Shown here: positions 43,798 to 55,833 of the stretch, piece after piece
Position numbering within the stretch: position 1 is the first letter of the stretch
Layout of the letters: each line of letters begins with the position of its first letter
Assembly (NCBI GenBank): GCA_001683735.1
Contig: LUGG01000003.1
Location: 1,054,001 to 1,118,000, forward strand
Reading direction: 5' to 3'
Origin: Grifola frondosa
Lineage: Eukaryota; Basidiomycota; Agaricomycetes; Polyporales; Grifolaceae
DNA length: 64,000 bases
Notes under the pieces: model-generated
Told to the model about the DNA's origin: nothing
The model's database searches: none
The model's input: only the letters and a program-made list of their open reading frames with translations
Program-made: the position numbers and the translations under genes

Positions 43798-44205
43798 TAT
43801 CAAATCCTGGAAGATTCCCGTAAGGCTGCTGCAGGAGCTGGATCATCAGGCGGTCGATATCGTCACGACGCCGAGTCTTTCAGCAATTTAAGGAAAAAAA
43901 CAAAGGAAGGTCGCGATGGATACGCCGAAGAGCTGAAAGGCGCAGAGGATTCTCGCCGTCGCGAGGAGGACAATGGGGAGAGGAAGCTTGCGGAGTTTTT
44001 GAGCGACAAACATGCCCATGTGAGGAAATCGGGAGAGGCGATATTAAGCCACGTGGAGAAGATCTGTGGACGATCTGAGCTGAATCTGGATGTGACTTGG
44101 TTTTTCCTGAAGCAACACAAAGTAGCATCCATATACGGCCGTCCTCTTATACCTCATGCCACTCACAGCTTTATTCTCCAATGGGCAGCGTCAGAGCTGG
44201 TATAA
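43798..44205 (+). other. 136-codon open frame without ATG, charged, unidentified
   Basis: Open from just after a TGA (43795-43797) to TAA 44203-44205. Contains DSRKAAAGAGSSGGRYRHDA, AEELKGAEDSRRREEDNGER, KLAEFLSDKHAHVRKSGEAI and NLDVTWFFLKQHK. The composition looks coding (many K/R/E/D, few rare residues), but no start or splice partner was found. It could be a single exon or the relic of a gene. Confidence 0.3.
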
Positions 44206-44411
44206 GAATTCCAACAGATGTAGTACAAATAACACTGCCATCATCCCCTCTATCGATATCACTCGCCGACCTGCTCTAGCTAAGCTGAGACCCACAGTCG
44301 AACATTCCAATACTCGCGCATAAACTGTGTCGATCGCATCGTGCTCCCGCGCCAGCATATTCTCCCCTGCTTATTCAACTAGTGTCCTAATATCTCCTTC
44401 AGTATTTAGCC

Positions 44412-45444
44412 ATGTTCCAAGTCGCCTCTCGTCCCGTTGCTCCCCATCTCGTCAACATCCCGACCACTCTCATCCTTAACATGGCTCAGCAGCCCGTGTA
44501 CGAACCCCCGCGACTCAACCTACCCCGGCGCCTTGCACGCCCCACTTTTTCTGAGCCCTCGCGCGAGACTATTGCCAGGATCGACCCTGAATTGGAGAAC
44601 GTTCCCCCCGAATACATCAGGAAATCTCTTGCTGGTCAAGCTAATCAGTATGTATCCCTGAGGCATGCGAAATTTTTTGCCCGACTGATTACGCCACACT
44701 TGACAGAATGCTCACCGCTCTGTCTCTGCTCACCCTCCCCGAGTCCCTACCATGCGTGAATCTCCCACCATCCATCGATGCGCCAGTTCGGCCATCGATG
44801 ATCATGCCGGACTCCTCCGCGTTCCCAACACACATGCTGGCGATCCTCTCCTCTCGTGCGTCCTCTTCCACAACACCCACCGTGGCGTCCTTTGCGGACA
44901 AGGCTTCCCTCCCACCCTCCACAACCGTCCCGCTGTTCCCCTGCTCCGCGCTCGTTCTCGCAACGCACTGCACACTTCTACCCCCACTCCCCGCGTCCAC
45001 AGCTCCAGCCGGCGTGCAACGCTTTCCCTGCCAATCGTCCCGCTCACCGTGCCCAGCCCAGAGACGTTCCCGCTCCTGCACGCGTACCTGCATACCAAGC
45101 GCGCAGACACGCTCCTGCTCTCGCTCTTCCCCGCGCTGGGCTCGATGCTCCCCGCGCTCCCCGCATCCTCGTCCTCTTCTCCCCGCCAGCGCTCCTACTT
45201 GTCGCAGTTCTCCTCGGAGCGGCTGCTGGGCCTCGCGCATGCCCTGGTGGACGCAGTGGCGGGCGGGCGTGGACGCAGGGACGCGCTCGCCGTGCTCATG
45301 GCGCACGTGAAGTTTATCAACGGGCTCTGGCAAAACGTATGCGCGCTCGGCGTGTTCGACCCGGAGCTCTGGGGCGTGCTCGACCTCGCGTGGGAGATCG
45401 TCCTCGTTGCGCTCACCCGTGCTGCCGAGGGCGGACAGGCATGA
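44412..45444 (+). CDS. Clp1-like protein (clamp-cell/dikaryon development family), probable
   Basis: Start at 44412, MFQVASRPVAPHLVNIP. Exon 1 ends EYIRKSLAGQANQ; after a 60-nt intron (about 44649-44705) the frame continues MLTALSLLTLPESLPCVNLP, SIDAPVRPSMIMPDSSAFPT, HMLAILSSRASSS, and, one base out of frame, TLSLPIVPLTVPSPETFPLL, HAYLHTKRADTLLLSLFPAL, SERLLGLAHALVDAVAGGRG, VKFINGLWQNVCALGVFDPE, LWGVLDLAWEIVLVALTRA. The pattern VPLTVPSPxTFPLLHxYL and a C-terminal LGVFDxELW is how I remember the Agaricomycete Clp1 family, named for the Coprinopsis gene needed for clamp formation downstream of mating type. That recognition is from memory and moderate. Frame change near 45018-45030. Confidence 0.5.
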
Positions 45445-45867
45445 GGCGTGGTGCGCTAGATGCGCAGGCGGTGTCAGTGTGTGTTTTAAAAATTGCAAAT
45501 GAGGTCTGCTTTCGCGTGGACGAGTGTTCTGTTTTGTGTGTCTCCTCGGTTCAGTCTTGGAACTTTACACGTACTATTCACATTATTGCCAAGTTCATTT
45601 ACAGGCGTCTCACACCCGGCTCTTCCTCTTTACAGCACATCTTTTATGTCATATCACATACATACCCTCTGTATTACTCCAGTGCATCTTCTGTATCTAC
45701 CACCATTTCGCAATGCCTTTTGCTGCGAGAAATATACGTCCTCGCTCATTGAGTATGCCTGAAGTAGGATCGAGAACTTACAATAATCCGAATATACAGA
45801 ACACATGTCAAAGTCCGATACACTCAGGCAATACAAAAAAAATACAGGACAGTTACGGATGCCTTCA

Positions 45868-45958
45868 TGCATTAAGGGGGAATCGAACCCCCGCGGGTCG
45901 AAGTTAATCCATGTGGTCAGAAATGGCAACGACCCAGGTTACCACTACCCATTAATGC
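45868..45958 (-). tRNA. tRNA-Gly(GCC) with 22-nt intron, slightly irregular
   Basis: Minus strand: acceptor GCATTAA/TTAATGC, anticodon stem GGTCG/CGACC, anticodon GCC at 45927-45925, T arm GGGGG-TTCGATT-CCCCC. Intron 45902-45923 after position 37. Compared with the copy at 12822 it lacks one G before the D stem and one base in the variable loop, so it is either subfunctional or miscalled in two short G runs. An A-run near 45835-45842 gives the Pol III terminator. Confidence 0.8.
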
Positions 45959-46727
45959 TGACAATAGCTGGTGATGGGGATTCTACATATGCTTCATGTG
46001 ACATGTCACAGAAATCGCACTGTTCAACAACCCATTCACTCGCATTCTTTTCTTTTTTTGCCTTCCCTGTTCTTACGAAGGCTTTCCGCTTAAGACTATA
46101 CACGTCGTCGCTCCTATATGCACTCGTAGTGATTTCGAGAGCTGTCAGGCCGATGGCGACGTCCGAGTTCGCAAGTATTTCAACCAACACGCCATAGCAT
46201 AAAGTTGAACAGCACAATTCAAATGTATCGCACATTGTCCTCGATTTTCCATCTCTCTTCACAGAACTGCTACATCTCTGCGACGGCAGAAATGTCGGGA
46301 CAAACATCCACGTCGAAGGAGCAGCGGCAATGGCGGACCACAAACTGACCACCTCGTTCCTCGGAGAGGGAAAGTCTGTAAGAACATCGGCTTTGTCGAG
46401 TCTCGCATCTTGTGGAAGGGATCCGGACGCAACCCCCCTTTCGCAGCCGGTCGATCATACCAATCGTACTACGGAAGTCTCCGTGGCTTGACAAACGCAA
46501 GTTTGCCTTCAAGTGCGATCACGCACTGAATATGTGCAGCCAGACTTCGCGTTGCCATTCATGAACGCTGTATCTCGTGATGACGAAGGAGCATGGTGCC
46601 CGAAGTCTTCTTTCATTTTGACGCAACTCGCATCCTAATATTTTCCGCCGTTTCTTATAAAAGGCCTTTAGCATATGTCGGTCGTCCTCCATCATCCTCT
46701 GGCTCTCACATCTTCGTGTAGATCACC
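45959..46727. other. Intergenic stretch, no gene recognised
   Basis: Open frames of up to 135 codons on both strands but none with family motifs. TATAAAA-like TATAAAAG at about 46657 is placed to serve the gene starting at 46728. Confidence 0.4.
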
Positions 46728-47901
46728 ATGTCGACCTTCGAACACCTCATCAACCTCGTTTTATTCAAGTATATGCTCTTCGCTGCTCCTGCCGCCAGCG
46801 ACTGCACTGGTACCATCTCTTCACTTGATGACGTCGACGCTGCCGAGCGTTTCCAACCCTGGACCGCTCGTCATGTCCGGATTCATCATCGACGGCTGTA
46901 CGCCATTTTTAACATGCGCCAGTACTTATCGATTTTGTCGCTGATCTTTCATGCTTCTCTAACCGCTGGAGAGCAACCGAACGCCGCTAGTGATGGGCAA
47001 GGCCGCTGGACATAACACAGACGGGTTTGATTGCGGCACTACTGATTTGACGATTCAAGGCAGATACGTTTCGCCCAAGTTTCAAGCATTGTATGCCATG
47101 CCTATACAGTGTACCATATTACAATCCACAATCCAGTCGACGGCCTCACTATCAACAAGGGCAGCAACATCGTGTTCCAGCGGAATACATGATCCGGTGG
47201 TCATGGAGTTTCTATTGTACGTACTCGGACGTCTTGCCGCGATTGTGAATCTGTTATATTCATTATCATCCTTTAGGGCTCAATTTCATCGGACGCCACC
47301 GTTTCTGGCATCGTCATCGCGAATAATGTAGTCACCGATAAGTGCGTCATCATCTTCAGACACGCGCGCAGAAGTGCTGACCGCCATTCAGCGATAGGCA
47401 CTTCGCATCAAGACCAAGTCTGATGCGACCGACGCATCCGTCTCCAATGTGACCTACTCAGGGAACACAGGGACTTGCCTGAGGCGATTCGGTGTCCTCA
47501 TTGACCAAGTTCGCCATGCATTCCTCTTGGGACATCATATATCTCGCGGTGTGTAACTGGAGCTACCGTGACACGCTCGGTACCCCCGGGATGGGTGTAC
47601 AGATCTCGGTGAGTACGCCTTCAGCGGTTGCAGGGTGCCCGTCCATCAGTTGCATGCTGATATCCATTCAAGGGCTTCAACTTTGTGGGAAGCACCAACA
47701 CCCTCTCGGTGAACAGTGACGCGATGCGCGTGACTGTCAGGGAGGGTGCATGTACTGGTCAGTGATTCAGTGCTTCCTCAACTTACACGGTTGTTCACGG
47801 TCGCTTTTCTAGGCTCGTGGGATTGGTCCGCGCTCAAGGTGTCTGGCGGCTCGGCGGGGCCGATCACCAACTTCAACGATATCGAGAACGTTTCGCAGTG
47901 A
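46728..47901 (+). pseudogene. Broken GH28 endo-polygalacturonase
   Basis: Endopolygalacturonase relic. It keeps the start (MSTFEHLINLVLF, then APAASDCTGTISSLDDVDAA), GHNTDGFDCGTTDLTIQG, GGHGVSIG (after splicing), VSGIVIANNVVTD, RIKTKSDATDASVSNVTYSG, FNFVGSTNTLSVNSDAMRVT, and the end GSAGPITNFNDIENVSQ with TGA at 47899-47901. Breaks are of several kinds: the segment between the N-terminus and NTDG is too short for the family (internal loss near 46860-46990); the usual N-Q-D-D-C catalytic motif reads NPVDGL; the Cys before SGGHG is a TGA; and one base is missing before RIK. Substitutions in catalytic positions plus a nonsense codon make real decay more likely than assembly error. Confidence 0.75.
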
Positions 47902-48562
47902 TTGCTGAGAGTGTTAGCACTACGGAGCTTTAATTGTGTCTAGTTCGTCATCAGTGAGGCCTAGTGGAGAGTCTGGGGTCAACTCGTATCTGGTAGCTAC
48001 TGCTTCCTCTCGTCCTAAGAACAGTTTCCTGGGCCAGTGTTAAATATTAAATATTGCCGCGTTTGCCGCTTCTTTCGCATGCTCTCCTAAACATCCAACT
48101 ATTTACAACGCGTTGTCCCGCAAATATCGCATACCCAAAGGACAAACACGGGGAACTCGAGAGCTGAGCAAACTACTTAAGCCTGTTCCTAACCGACCAC
48201 GCCTCATCGTTTGCATATGAAGGTATCACGGGTCCACACGTTCATGATAATCGCGCTGCGAGACTGATCTAATGATTGGATACGGATACATGGAGGGGAA
48301 AACTGCGAAGTAAGAGAAAAATCATAGATCAGAACAAAAATGTAGTAAGATATGTGCTCATGGAATGAACAGAAGGCATGCCGAAAAGATATTCCGTATG
48401 AAGATGTTTCAAGTAATGTTTACATGGGTTTAGCAGACAGAAGATAGAAAGGAGGGGGTGACCGCCGTGTGGAGGATGCGAGCTGACGTGTATCGATGCA
48501 AGCGAGGGACGAAGGAATAAGGAATGTGAGATAACTTATCGTTAAATGGGTCATAAGAGGTA
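47902..48562. other. Intergenic stretch between convergent genes
   Basis: About 660 bp; no gene recognised. Likely 3' UTRs. Confidence 0.5.
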
Positions 48563-51500
48563 TTATCCAGTCATGCCGTCGAAGAACTTATAGTCTGTCC
48601 ATTGCATGTCACCAGTAGAGCCGGGATCGGTCTGCGGCCACCCTTGTATGTGAGGCGTCGACATCGACATCGGATGCCCCGTGGGTGGAGGCTGGTAATC
48701 TTGAGTCATCTGTCTAGGCTCGCTTATATGCGAGGGATAAGAGTTATGCGACTTATCGTGCGTGGCATAGGGATCGTGGCAGAGGCCTGTCATCGGGGGA
48801 GCGCCGACTGTCTCCATAGCCGGCGCACTGGGCATCATGGACAGGTTCTGCGAGGGCACGAGACCGGGATTTTCGTATGTCGGGGACGGTCCAGAGGATG
48901 AAGCATACGACATGTAGTAATCTGGCGGCCCGGGTGCGGTGTACGATGCAGGACTCTGCTGCGCAGAGTGATACCGAGCGCTCTGTTCATACATGACCGA
49001 CTGAGGCGAGTCGTAGCTGGGAGTGCTATGCGAACTGAATCGGCGCTCGCCCAGCAAGTCGTCACTAGCGGGGTACCGCACGGGATACGCATCCTGCGGC
49101 TGCATGTTGTCGTACGTAGAAACGCTGGGAGGGACGCTGGGAGACGCCGAGATGGCCGTTCGAGGGGTGTCGGGCTGGCCGAGTGACGAAGACACAGGGA
49201 TGGAGACAGCACAGGGCGTAGGAGGCGGAAGGGGTACCGTACGTGCGCTGGATACAGGTGTCACAGGCGTGGCGGCTACGGATACTGACCCTGTGCGTTG
49301 ACGACTAGTGGGTGTCGCCATTTGCGCAGGGCGGACACGGATCCCGACGGCAGGGTACCTGGCTTTCTCCTTGCTCTTCTCCTTCTCCTTCGTCGCCAGT
49401 TTCTTAGGCTCGGGCTTAGTGATCGCTACGACGTCAACATCCTTCGACAACGTCGTGGATGCCTTTGAAGAAGAGGATCCTACAGGCTTTGGCAGCTCTG
49501 TTTTCGATGACGTGACAGAAGCGCCGACGAAAGGGAGCTGGAAGCCGGGAGACAACGTCTCGCTCTCGATGTCCGCATGCTTTCTCTTCGCACCCGCAGA
49601 GACAGGGCCACTCGCGCCGCCTCCGCCTTGCGCTTCATCATCTCGACGACCTTGATCGCCTCCGCCCTGTTGTTATCCCCGCGTATGCCCTCGACGCCCG
49701 TGCGCACCGCCCCAAGCTCCTTCATTATATCCAACGCGCATCCGACGCACTTCATCGCCTCCGCGGCAAGGATGCTCGTCGGCTGCTGTATCACCGCGTG
49801 CGCGCATACTACCGCCGCGTCGAACAGCGTCCTCCCGAAATCGTAGAAGTCGAATGCGGCAGGGCGCGTGTGCCGCCAAACGGCGTGCAACAAGCGCGAT
49901 GCATAGATGACGAGGTGCGCCGCGTTGATCGTCCCGAGCACAGCTTGATGCGATGGGCGATTGGGCTGCGTGCCACCAGTCGTGTCCTTAAGGAAGGGCA
50001 GGTAGAGCTTGAGGATGAGGCGGTTCGCAAGAATGGCGAGTTCACAGCGTTGAGCGAGAAGGAATGGTGAACAGCTGGGAGGAGGAACAACAGTGGAGAT
50101 ATCTTGGTCCATTTCGAGACGGAATGGTGGCGGGAGGTCTTGCAAGAAGCTGCTGACTTCCGTCTCAAACGTAGCGGCAAGATCCACGGAGAGGTCTGCG
50201 GAATCATCCCCGAGAGGATCTTTGAACGTTTGCTTCTTCACGTTCTTCACGAGCTGAGCAAGTCTGTGATCATGTTTGTGAGCATACCTTTGGCGAAGTG
50301 TATCGTGTCCCAACCCACTCACCTGCACTTCAGAACGAAGTACGCTGTGCTCGTCTCGCTCCAGTCAGCTCCCTGGTGCGTATAAGGCAAAGACGTCGAC
50401 GACGGCGTAAATAAGTGCTCGTCCACATCCGCCGGGAAACGCGTCGTGAATGAATTGTCCGCAATGAGAGGTGGATGGCCCATACAGTCCGAAATAAATC
50501 TGTCGACGTGAGTGGAATCAATACAAGAACGCGAAACCGTGGGAGAGAACGAATTCCTACAGGTCATAATAGAACACGTCCCACCAAACTCTCCTCCGCG
50601 TCTCCGCCTCGAAGAGGCTGTAGGTTCCAGGAAACTCATCGGGATCCATCGACAATCCCATCATTCTTGCGACGTTAATCATCTTCCCAATCTACGCCAC
50701 CCCAATCAGTCGAAATCAGATCAACCCATAGTGAATACAGAACACTACTTACCAGCGGGAACACACCCTGCGCGACGCTCATTTCCATCATGCAGTAGAT
50801 ATAGCACCTGCAAGATCATCGCGATAACCGAATCCAGATCATACGTAGCGGTCTTCTCAAACAGCCCCAGCGACTGCTCTGATAGCGAGAAAAGCGCCGC
50901 AGGATTAATCCCCGGCTCCAAAGAGTCGTCTGATGCGACGACCTCCTCCCTCGCTGCCATCGCGCCCAGCGCGCATGCCGCACATGCCGCAGCAAAGAAG
51001 CTGAGCGTGGGCTTCGAGTGCGCAGGAGGCTGCGGGCGCGCCGTCTCCTTCCGAGAGGACCCACTCTTACCAGAAGGTCCAAGGAACAGCTCGCGCGCAA
51101 GTTCCTCCTTGCTCTTACTCCCTGCCCCATTTGCGAAGGAGCGGCTACCAGACGCAGGCACAGAACGGGGCCCGGATTCAGCCCAGTTGATCATTGCGTC
51201 GACGCGCTGCATGAAGTGCGGGACATTAAAGCACGGGTGGAGCAGCATTGTTTCTCGCATCGCCGCCAAGTAGCGTGCGCGGCGGGGGGCCAGTGGCATG
51301 TTCTTAAGGACAAGCTCAGGTGTGACTTCCGGGGGCGCACTGTAAAACGCAGAGGGCGGAAGGAATGCGTCGTACGAGATGGGCGGGGAGAATGACGGGG
51401 GAACCGTGCCGATGCTAAATGAGCTAGCTACCGACGACGACGAAGATACAGGCGGGATGAGCACGGACGTGGGCTCGAGTTTCACTTTTATGCCGCCGGA

Positions 51501-52016
51501 AGCTGAGGGCCGGGTCGGACTTGTGTCCGTGCGGGCCACTTTAGAGTCAGTGTCGGCAGCGGGGTCGTCGAGCTCGCCAAGCCATATGCTCGCGACATCT
51601 TCCAGACTGATGACCACAGAGCTGCCAGACGCGCCGATAGCGAGCAGTGCGCGGTCACTACATGGTAGTCCCGCTAGGGAGTGTGTCTGGCTTGCGGTGT
51701 TCGATGATTGCCCGCTGCTGCCAGAGACCGAGATCCGTGTCTTGATCTCTGGCAGGCCGGCAAGTGCTGCAGAAATTGGGGTTGTAGGCGAAACTGAAGA
51801 GAGGTGGTTAAATGCGGACTCCAGCACGAGGAGGCGGTTGTGTAGTGATTGAACGTCGCTGGGAGTAAGATAGCATCAATGAGCGACAGGGCGGATACTG
51901 GAAACACACATCTTCTCCACCGCAGCTTGTGAGTATACACAGCGGGCTGTTGTGTCGCGTTTGAGACATGAACTACAAGGCGTTCGACGGTCGCACTTGA
52001 GCTTAAGGCGCTTGCA
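48563..52016 (-). CDS. Zn2Cys6 fungal-specific transcription factor, 5' end unresolved
   Basis: Binuclear-zinc-cluster regulator. The exon starting at 52016 reads CKRLKLKCDRRTPCSSCLKR then DTTARC, giving five of the six cysteines in the correct spacing (C-x6-C-x5-C-x2-C-x8-C); the first Cys must be in an upstream exon not resolved here (a Ser/Thr-rich frame with MEGTSMDNDAG near 52458-52680 is a candidate). The middle contains the fungal_trans domain: HPCFNVPHFMQRVDAMINWA, IGKMINVARMMGLSMDPDEF, EAETRRRVWWDVFYYDL, FISDCMGHPPLIADNSF, and later LAQLVKNVKKQTFKDPLG, LYLPFLKDTTGG, PTSILAAEAMKCVGCALDIM. The C-terminal 330 residues are Pro/Ser/Gln-rich, likely an activation region, ending KFFDGMTG. 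Nuclear. Targets unknown. Confidence 0.82.
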
Positions 52017-52772
52017 CTAGAGATTCGCTTGATGAGTGGACGATAAGGGGATGTATATAGATTACTAGTAGGTGAAAAGAAATGAAGCCTAGAATGGGTG
52101 TAGGACTACCCATCTACCAAGAAAATATAACAAAAGATGCAGATGCGATGGATCCTGCAAATACAATCGCTGTTAAACAACGTGTGGCAAACAAGATATG
52201 TTGGCTTATGTTAGCCACATTATCCAAGTCAGCGGCGAAGTTGCTTAGAGTATCATGGAAACCGAACTTAGGAATAAACGTTCGTGATGATGATGTGCAA
52301 CACCTCTCGGACCACACATGCTAGGCATACTGTTGCCGACGATATAGCGGTGGCAGCCGTGCAAAAGAGAACGAGACATGACACAAAGTAATTGACTGCT
52401 CACCTCCGCGCATACAACAGTTATTCGTGATCGAATATGCCTAAGAAATGCGCCGCGTCAGCCACTCATGAGAGCGAACGCCCAAGCAAACAGAACGCAC
52501 GGTCCGTTAGAAAACTTGGGCGCCTGAGTGGATTGACCCTCCGATTTCTGTGGCTGGGATAGTTCCAAGGTTTGTTGCGTCTGTCCAGAGACTGCAGAAG
52601 AAGATAGCGGAAAAGTCATCGTGGCAGGCAAAGCGTGAGATGGACCAGCGTCGTTATCCATAGATGTTCCCTCCATAATTGAGACAGTGTGGCCGTTGCT
52701 TTGAAGCCTTGTGTTCGCCGTGTGTCTCTGCAGGAGTGTAGGGGTGAACACGGGACGCCGCGACGACGACAC

Positions 52773-55700
52773 TGCACTCTAGTCAAGCCAAGGGAGGGGG
52801 CGGGGCGGGAGATTGAAACAGCGTGTCAGCCGACTAGTGACCGTATTTAGCGGTGGGAACGCACGCTTTAGACACCGAGATCAGGACCCCTACCACCAGC
52901 AACCGATGTCTTGGTTTGCAGTCTAGTCTGACTGACGTTTGGGGTCCCCATGTGTTCCCCTTTATTTACGTTAATTCAAACTCAGTCAAGGTTCCGCGTC
53001 ACTGGTTTTCCTTCGGCACGACTGGTGCCGACAAGCGAAACAGCCGCCAACGCTTATGTTCTGACCTTTGCCACATAGAATATTTCCATGCGCTCGTATG
53101 CGGAACTTCGACCTAGACCGCACACATCCCCTCTATCATCTTAGGAGCAATTTCGAGGTGGGTCGAATTTTCCTAGAGGAGTTAATCGAACGTTGACTCC
53201 AATTACTCTATTATGCTATTGGCCGAATCTGCAGCCCCGCAGCTTGGCTGCACCGTGGAGCCAGCATCCAAACGTCGTCACCAAACAGTATTGATGTTAG
53301 GAGACAAAAAAACTAACATATTCGGCATTACTACCGATGTTGCCAAATATCATCCGTGTTATTGTGGCAGCTGCCAGGTACGTTCTTCGCATTGCTGTCC
53401 AACATAGCCAGACCACGGTTACGACAATGCGCTGAGGCATTTGCCGATACGTGCCGCACTCTCAGAGTCTGCGGCAAACAGGAACACCAGAACCTTGATT
53501 AAGCTTCGCCAGAACGCGGGTGATCATTCTCCATATACATCTCTTCCTTCTGTCCGCGGCCGCGTGTCTTAAAGTAAGTATTATGCGTCGTGCGCGTTAC
53601 TTGCCGTTCTGACTTCATCTGAACCAGCAGGCCTGGATCCAGGGAACTATACCGGGAATGCATACAGCCTCGCACCATATACACAGCTCTCGAGAAGACA
53701 CATGCGTTTTTCCATGTGCAATGTTTTGGTCATCAGCTCCGCAGTCAAATGACCTCCCTTTCGGGCGACGTATCAATGACTCGCTGAGTTATTTCCTTCG
53801 CAGGCCTGACGCTGGACGACAATCTCGCTTCTCTATTAGCCACCATGAGAAGGCCAGGGCGCCTTGGTGGGAAGATGTAGATAAGCCGGCGGCATCTGCA
53901 GTGCTGGTACCCTCCTTCCTATACAGCATGCTTCCATTCTCATCTCATTCTTCTTTCCAGTTCCCTCTTTCACCAGTGTCCGTCTCACTGCCTTGAACGA
54001 GATTCCCGAGGAGCCTAGAGCCTGTTAACAGCATGACTCGCCATTGTCAAGCTCCCGCTTATTCACACACATTTTCGTCTCCATTTTTGTCTGTATTGTA
54101 GGAATGCAGTAGCATTTCCAAAAGACAGCGTGCCGTGTCAGGCACTGATCATCCGTACAAACCCCATGAGTCTACTAACGTGCACCCTACCGCATGGAGA
54201 CGTGACTCGGGCCCAATGAGACGCAGTCAAGGAGTGTTCCGGAGAACGTGCGCTTCGGAACGCACCAGAAGCGCAGGTACCCATGCATAGCAAGAGTCCC
54301 GCTGTCGTCGTACTGTCGCGAATTTCACGGCCGCTCGACACGCAAATCCGACGCGCGTCGATCGAGGAATACCAACAGCGACACTCGAGCAAGCAAATCT
54401 CGTGGCGATTTAGTCAACATCGCGGGAGCGCCGCATACTACATTCGATCGACGAATTGAATTGCTATTCAGATCCTTCCACTTTAAGCTTCGTCGGCTGT
54501 AGTGATATCCAGAAGTGCACAAGCGAAGCTCCTCTTTGGTTCACAATATGACAAGTAATAATACCTCTACCTAGACCACGGCAGTTGTCAATGACCAAAT
54601 AAGAGATACGCCGTCGAGCGTTCACGAGAAAGCTCCACAGCTAGGCCGGACATTTATGGACGAGACTTAAAGACACGTCTACGGTGCCAATAACTCTTCC
54701 CCTTCTAGCTCCATTCCACACCGTCCACGAAGGACAGTTATACCCATCAGCATGTCCACGTCGGCCCGCCACCGGACCTATTGCAGGCACGAACGTGTGG
54801 CCGATAGACACAGCAATGATGCTGCTGCCGCACAATCTACCGGCGTTGCGCACGAGTCCCAAGGCGGCGAAAACCGGTAAAATAGCGAGTGTTGAGTGTA
54901 AGGAGACGGCGACTGATGACCGCTTCTTATTTGCGGTACGTGAGTATTGTCGATTATACCTGAGAGAAGTTGGTGGAACCTGTCCGCACCTCTCCACCAT
55001 ACAATACGCTGGGACAATGACGCTGTGCGGCTTCGTCACCGAATGAACGACAATCATGACGCTGCTGCAGCGGTCTTTTGAGTCGGACGGTGATTGGATG
55101 CTTGCAAGAAGCACGTACGCAACCCTAGTAACATCAAACAGCTCTGCGTATGCCCGCGAGGTGGCTTAAGTCTGTGAGTAGAAGTTATCAGTTGATGAAC
55201 ATATAATATCATTTAATAAACGAGCGCGTAGCATGCCTCGAAGGCGTGGTATGTCTTCTCGGGCGACTGGCAGTGATGAAACAATGCTGCAGTCGTGTAG
55301 TTGCGCTAAGAATACCTAACCATACGCCAAACGGTGCAGGCGCACCCCTCGCTTCGCGTCCTCGCCTTTTTCCAGGTGGAACAAGACATTTCGAGGTGGC
55401 CGTTCTAGCGTGAACCAATGTCCTCGGAGATGACGGCAAAAGAAATCGAGCCAACCAAATATCCAAGGAGCAGAATTGCTCTGGAGAAGCACGATAGTCC
55501 CATGCGCAACACGAAAGTGATTTTAGATTTCCAGAGATAAGGGAAATGGAGCGGAAATTGGGATTCTGTCCTTCTCACTTCAATGAGTTCTCCGAAGACA
55601 AGGTTGATTGCGCAATGAAGGACCGAGGTAAAGACACGGGGTCCTCGAGGATTGATCCCATCCTTCGCATAATATCCCAGCAGGCGAAGGAAGAAGGGCT

Positions 55701-55833
55701 TTAAGCGGCACGTGGAGGACTGCGGTGAGCAGCGTTCTCGCTGGAAGGAACATGCGAAGAACCGCGAACAAATAATTCAGTCAGAAACGGATAACAGCGA
55801 TAATTCTACAATACAGGCAAAGTCGAGGGCGCG
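52773..55833. other. 3-kb gene-poor stretch
   Basis: No confident gene. A 53-codon frame at about 55560-55704 (plus; MERKLGFCPSHFNEFSEDKV) and a 157-codon minus frame at 54641-55114 have no recognisable motifs. No terminal repeats or transposase motifs seen. Confidence 0.4.

Noticed and set aside
44689..45498. 269-codon minus-strand frame
   Set aside because: Shadow of the Clp1-like gene on the opposite strand; its composition is Glu/Arg/Gly-biased with no motifs.
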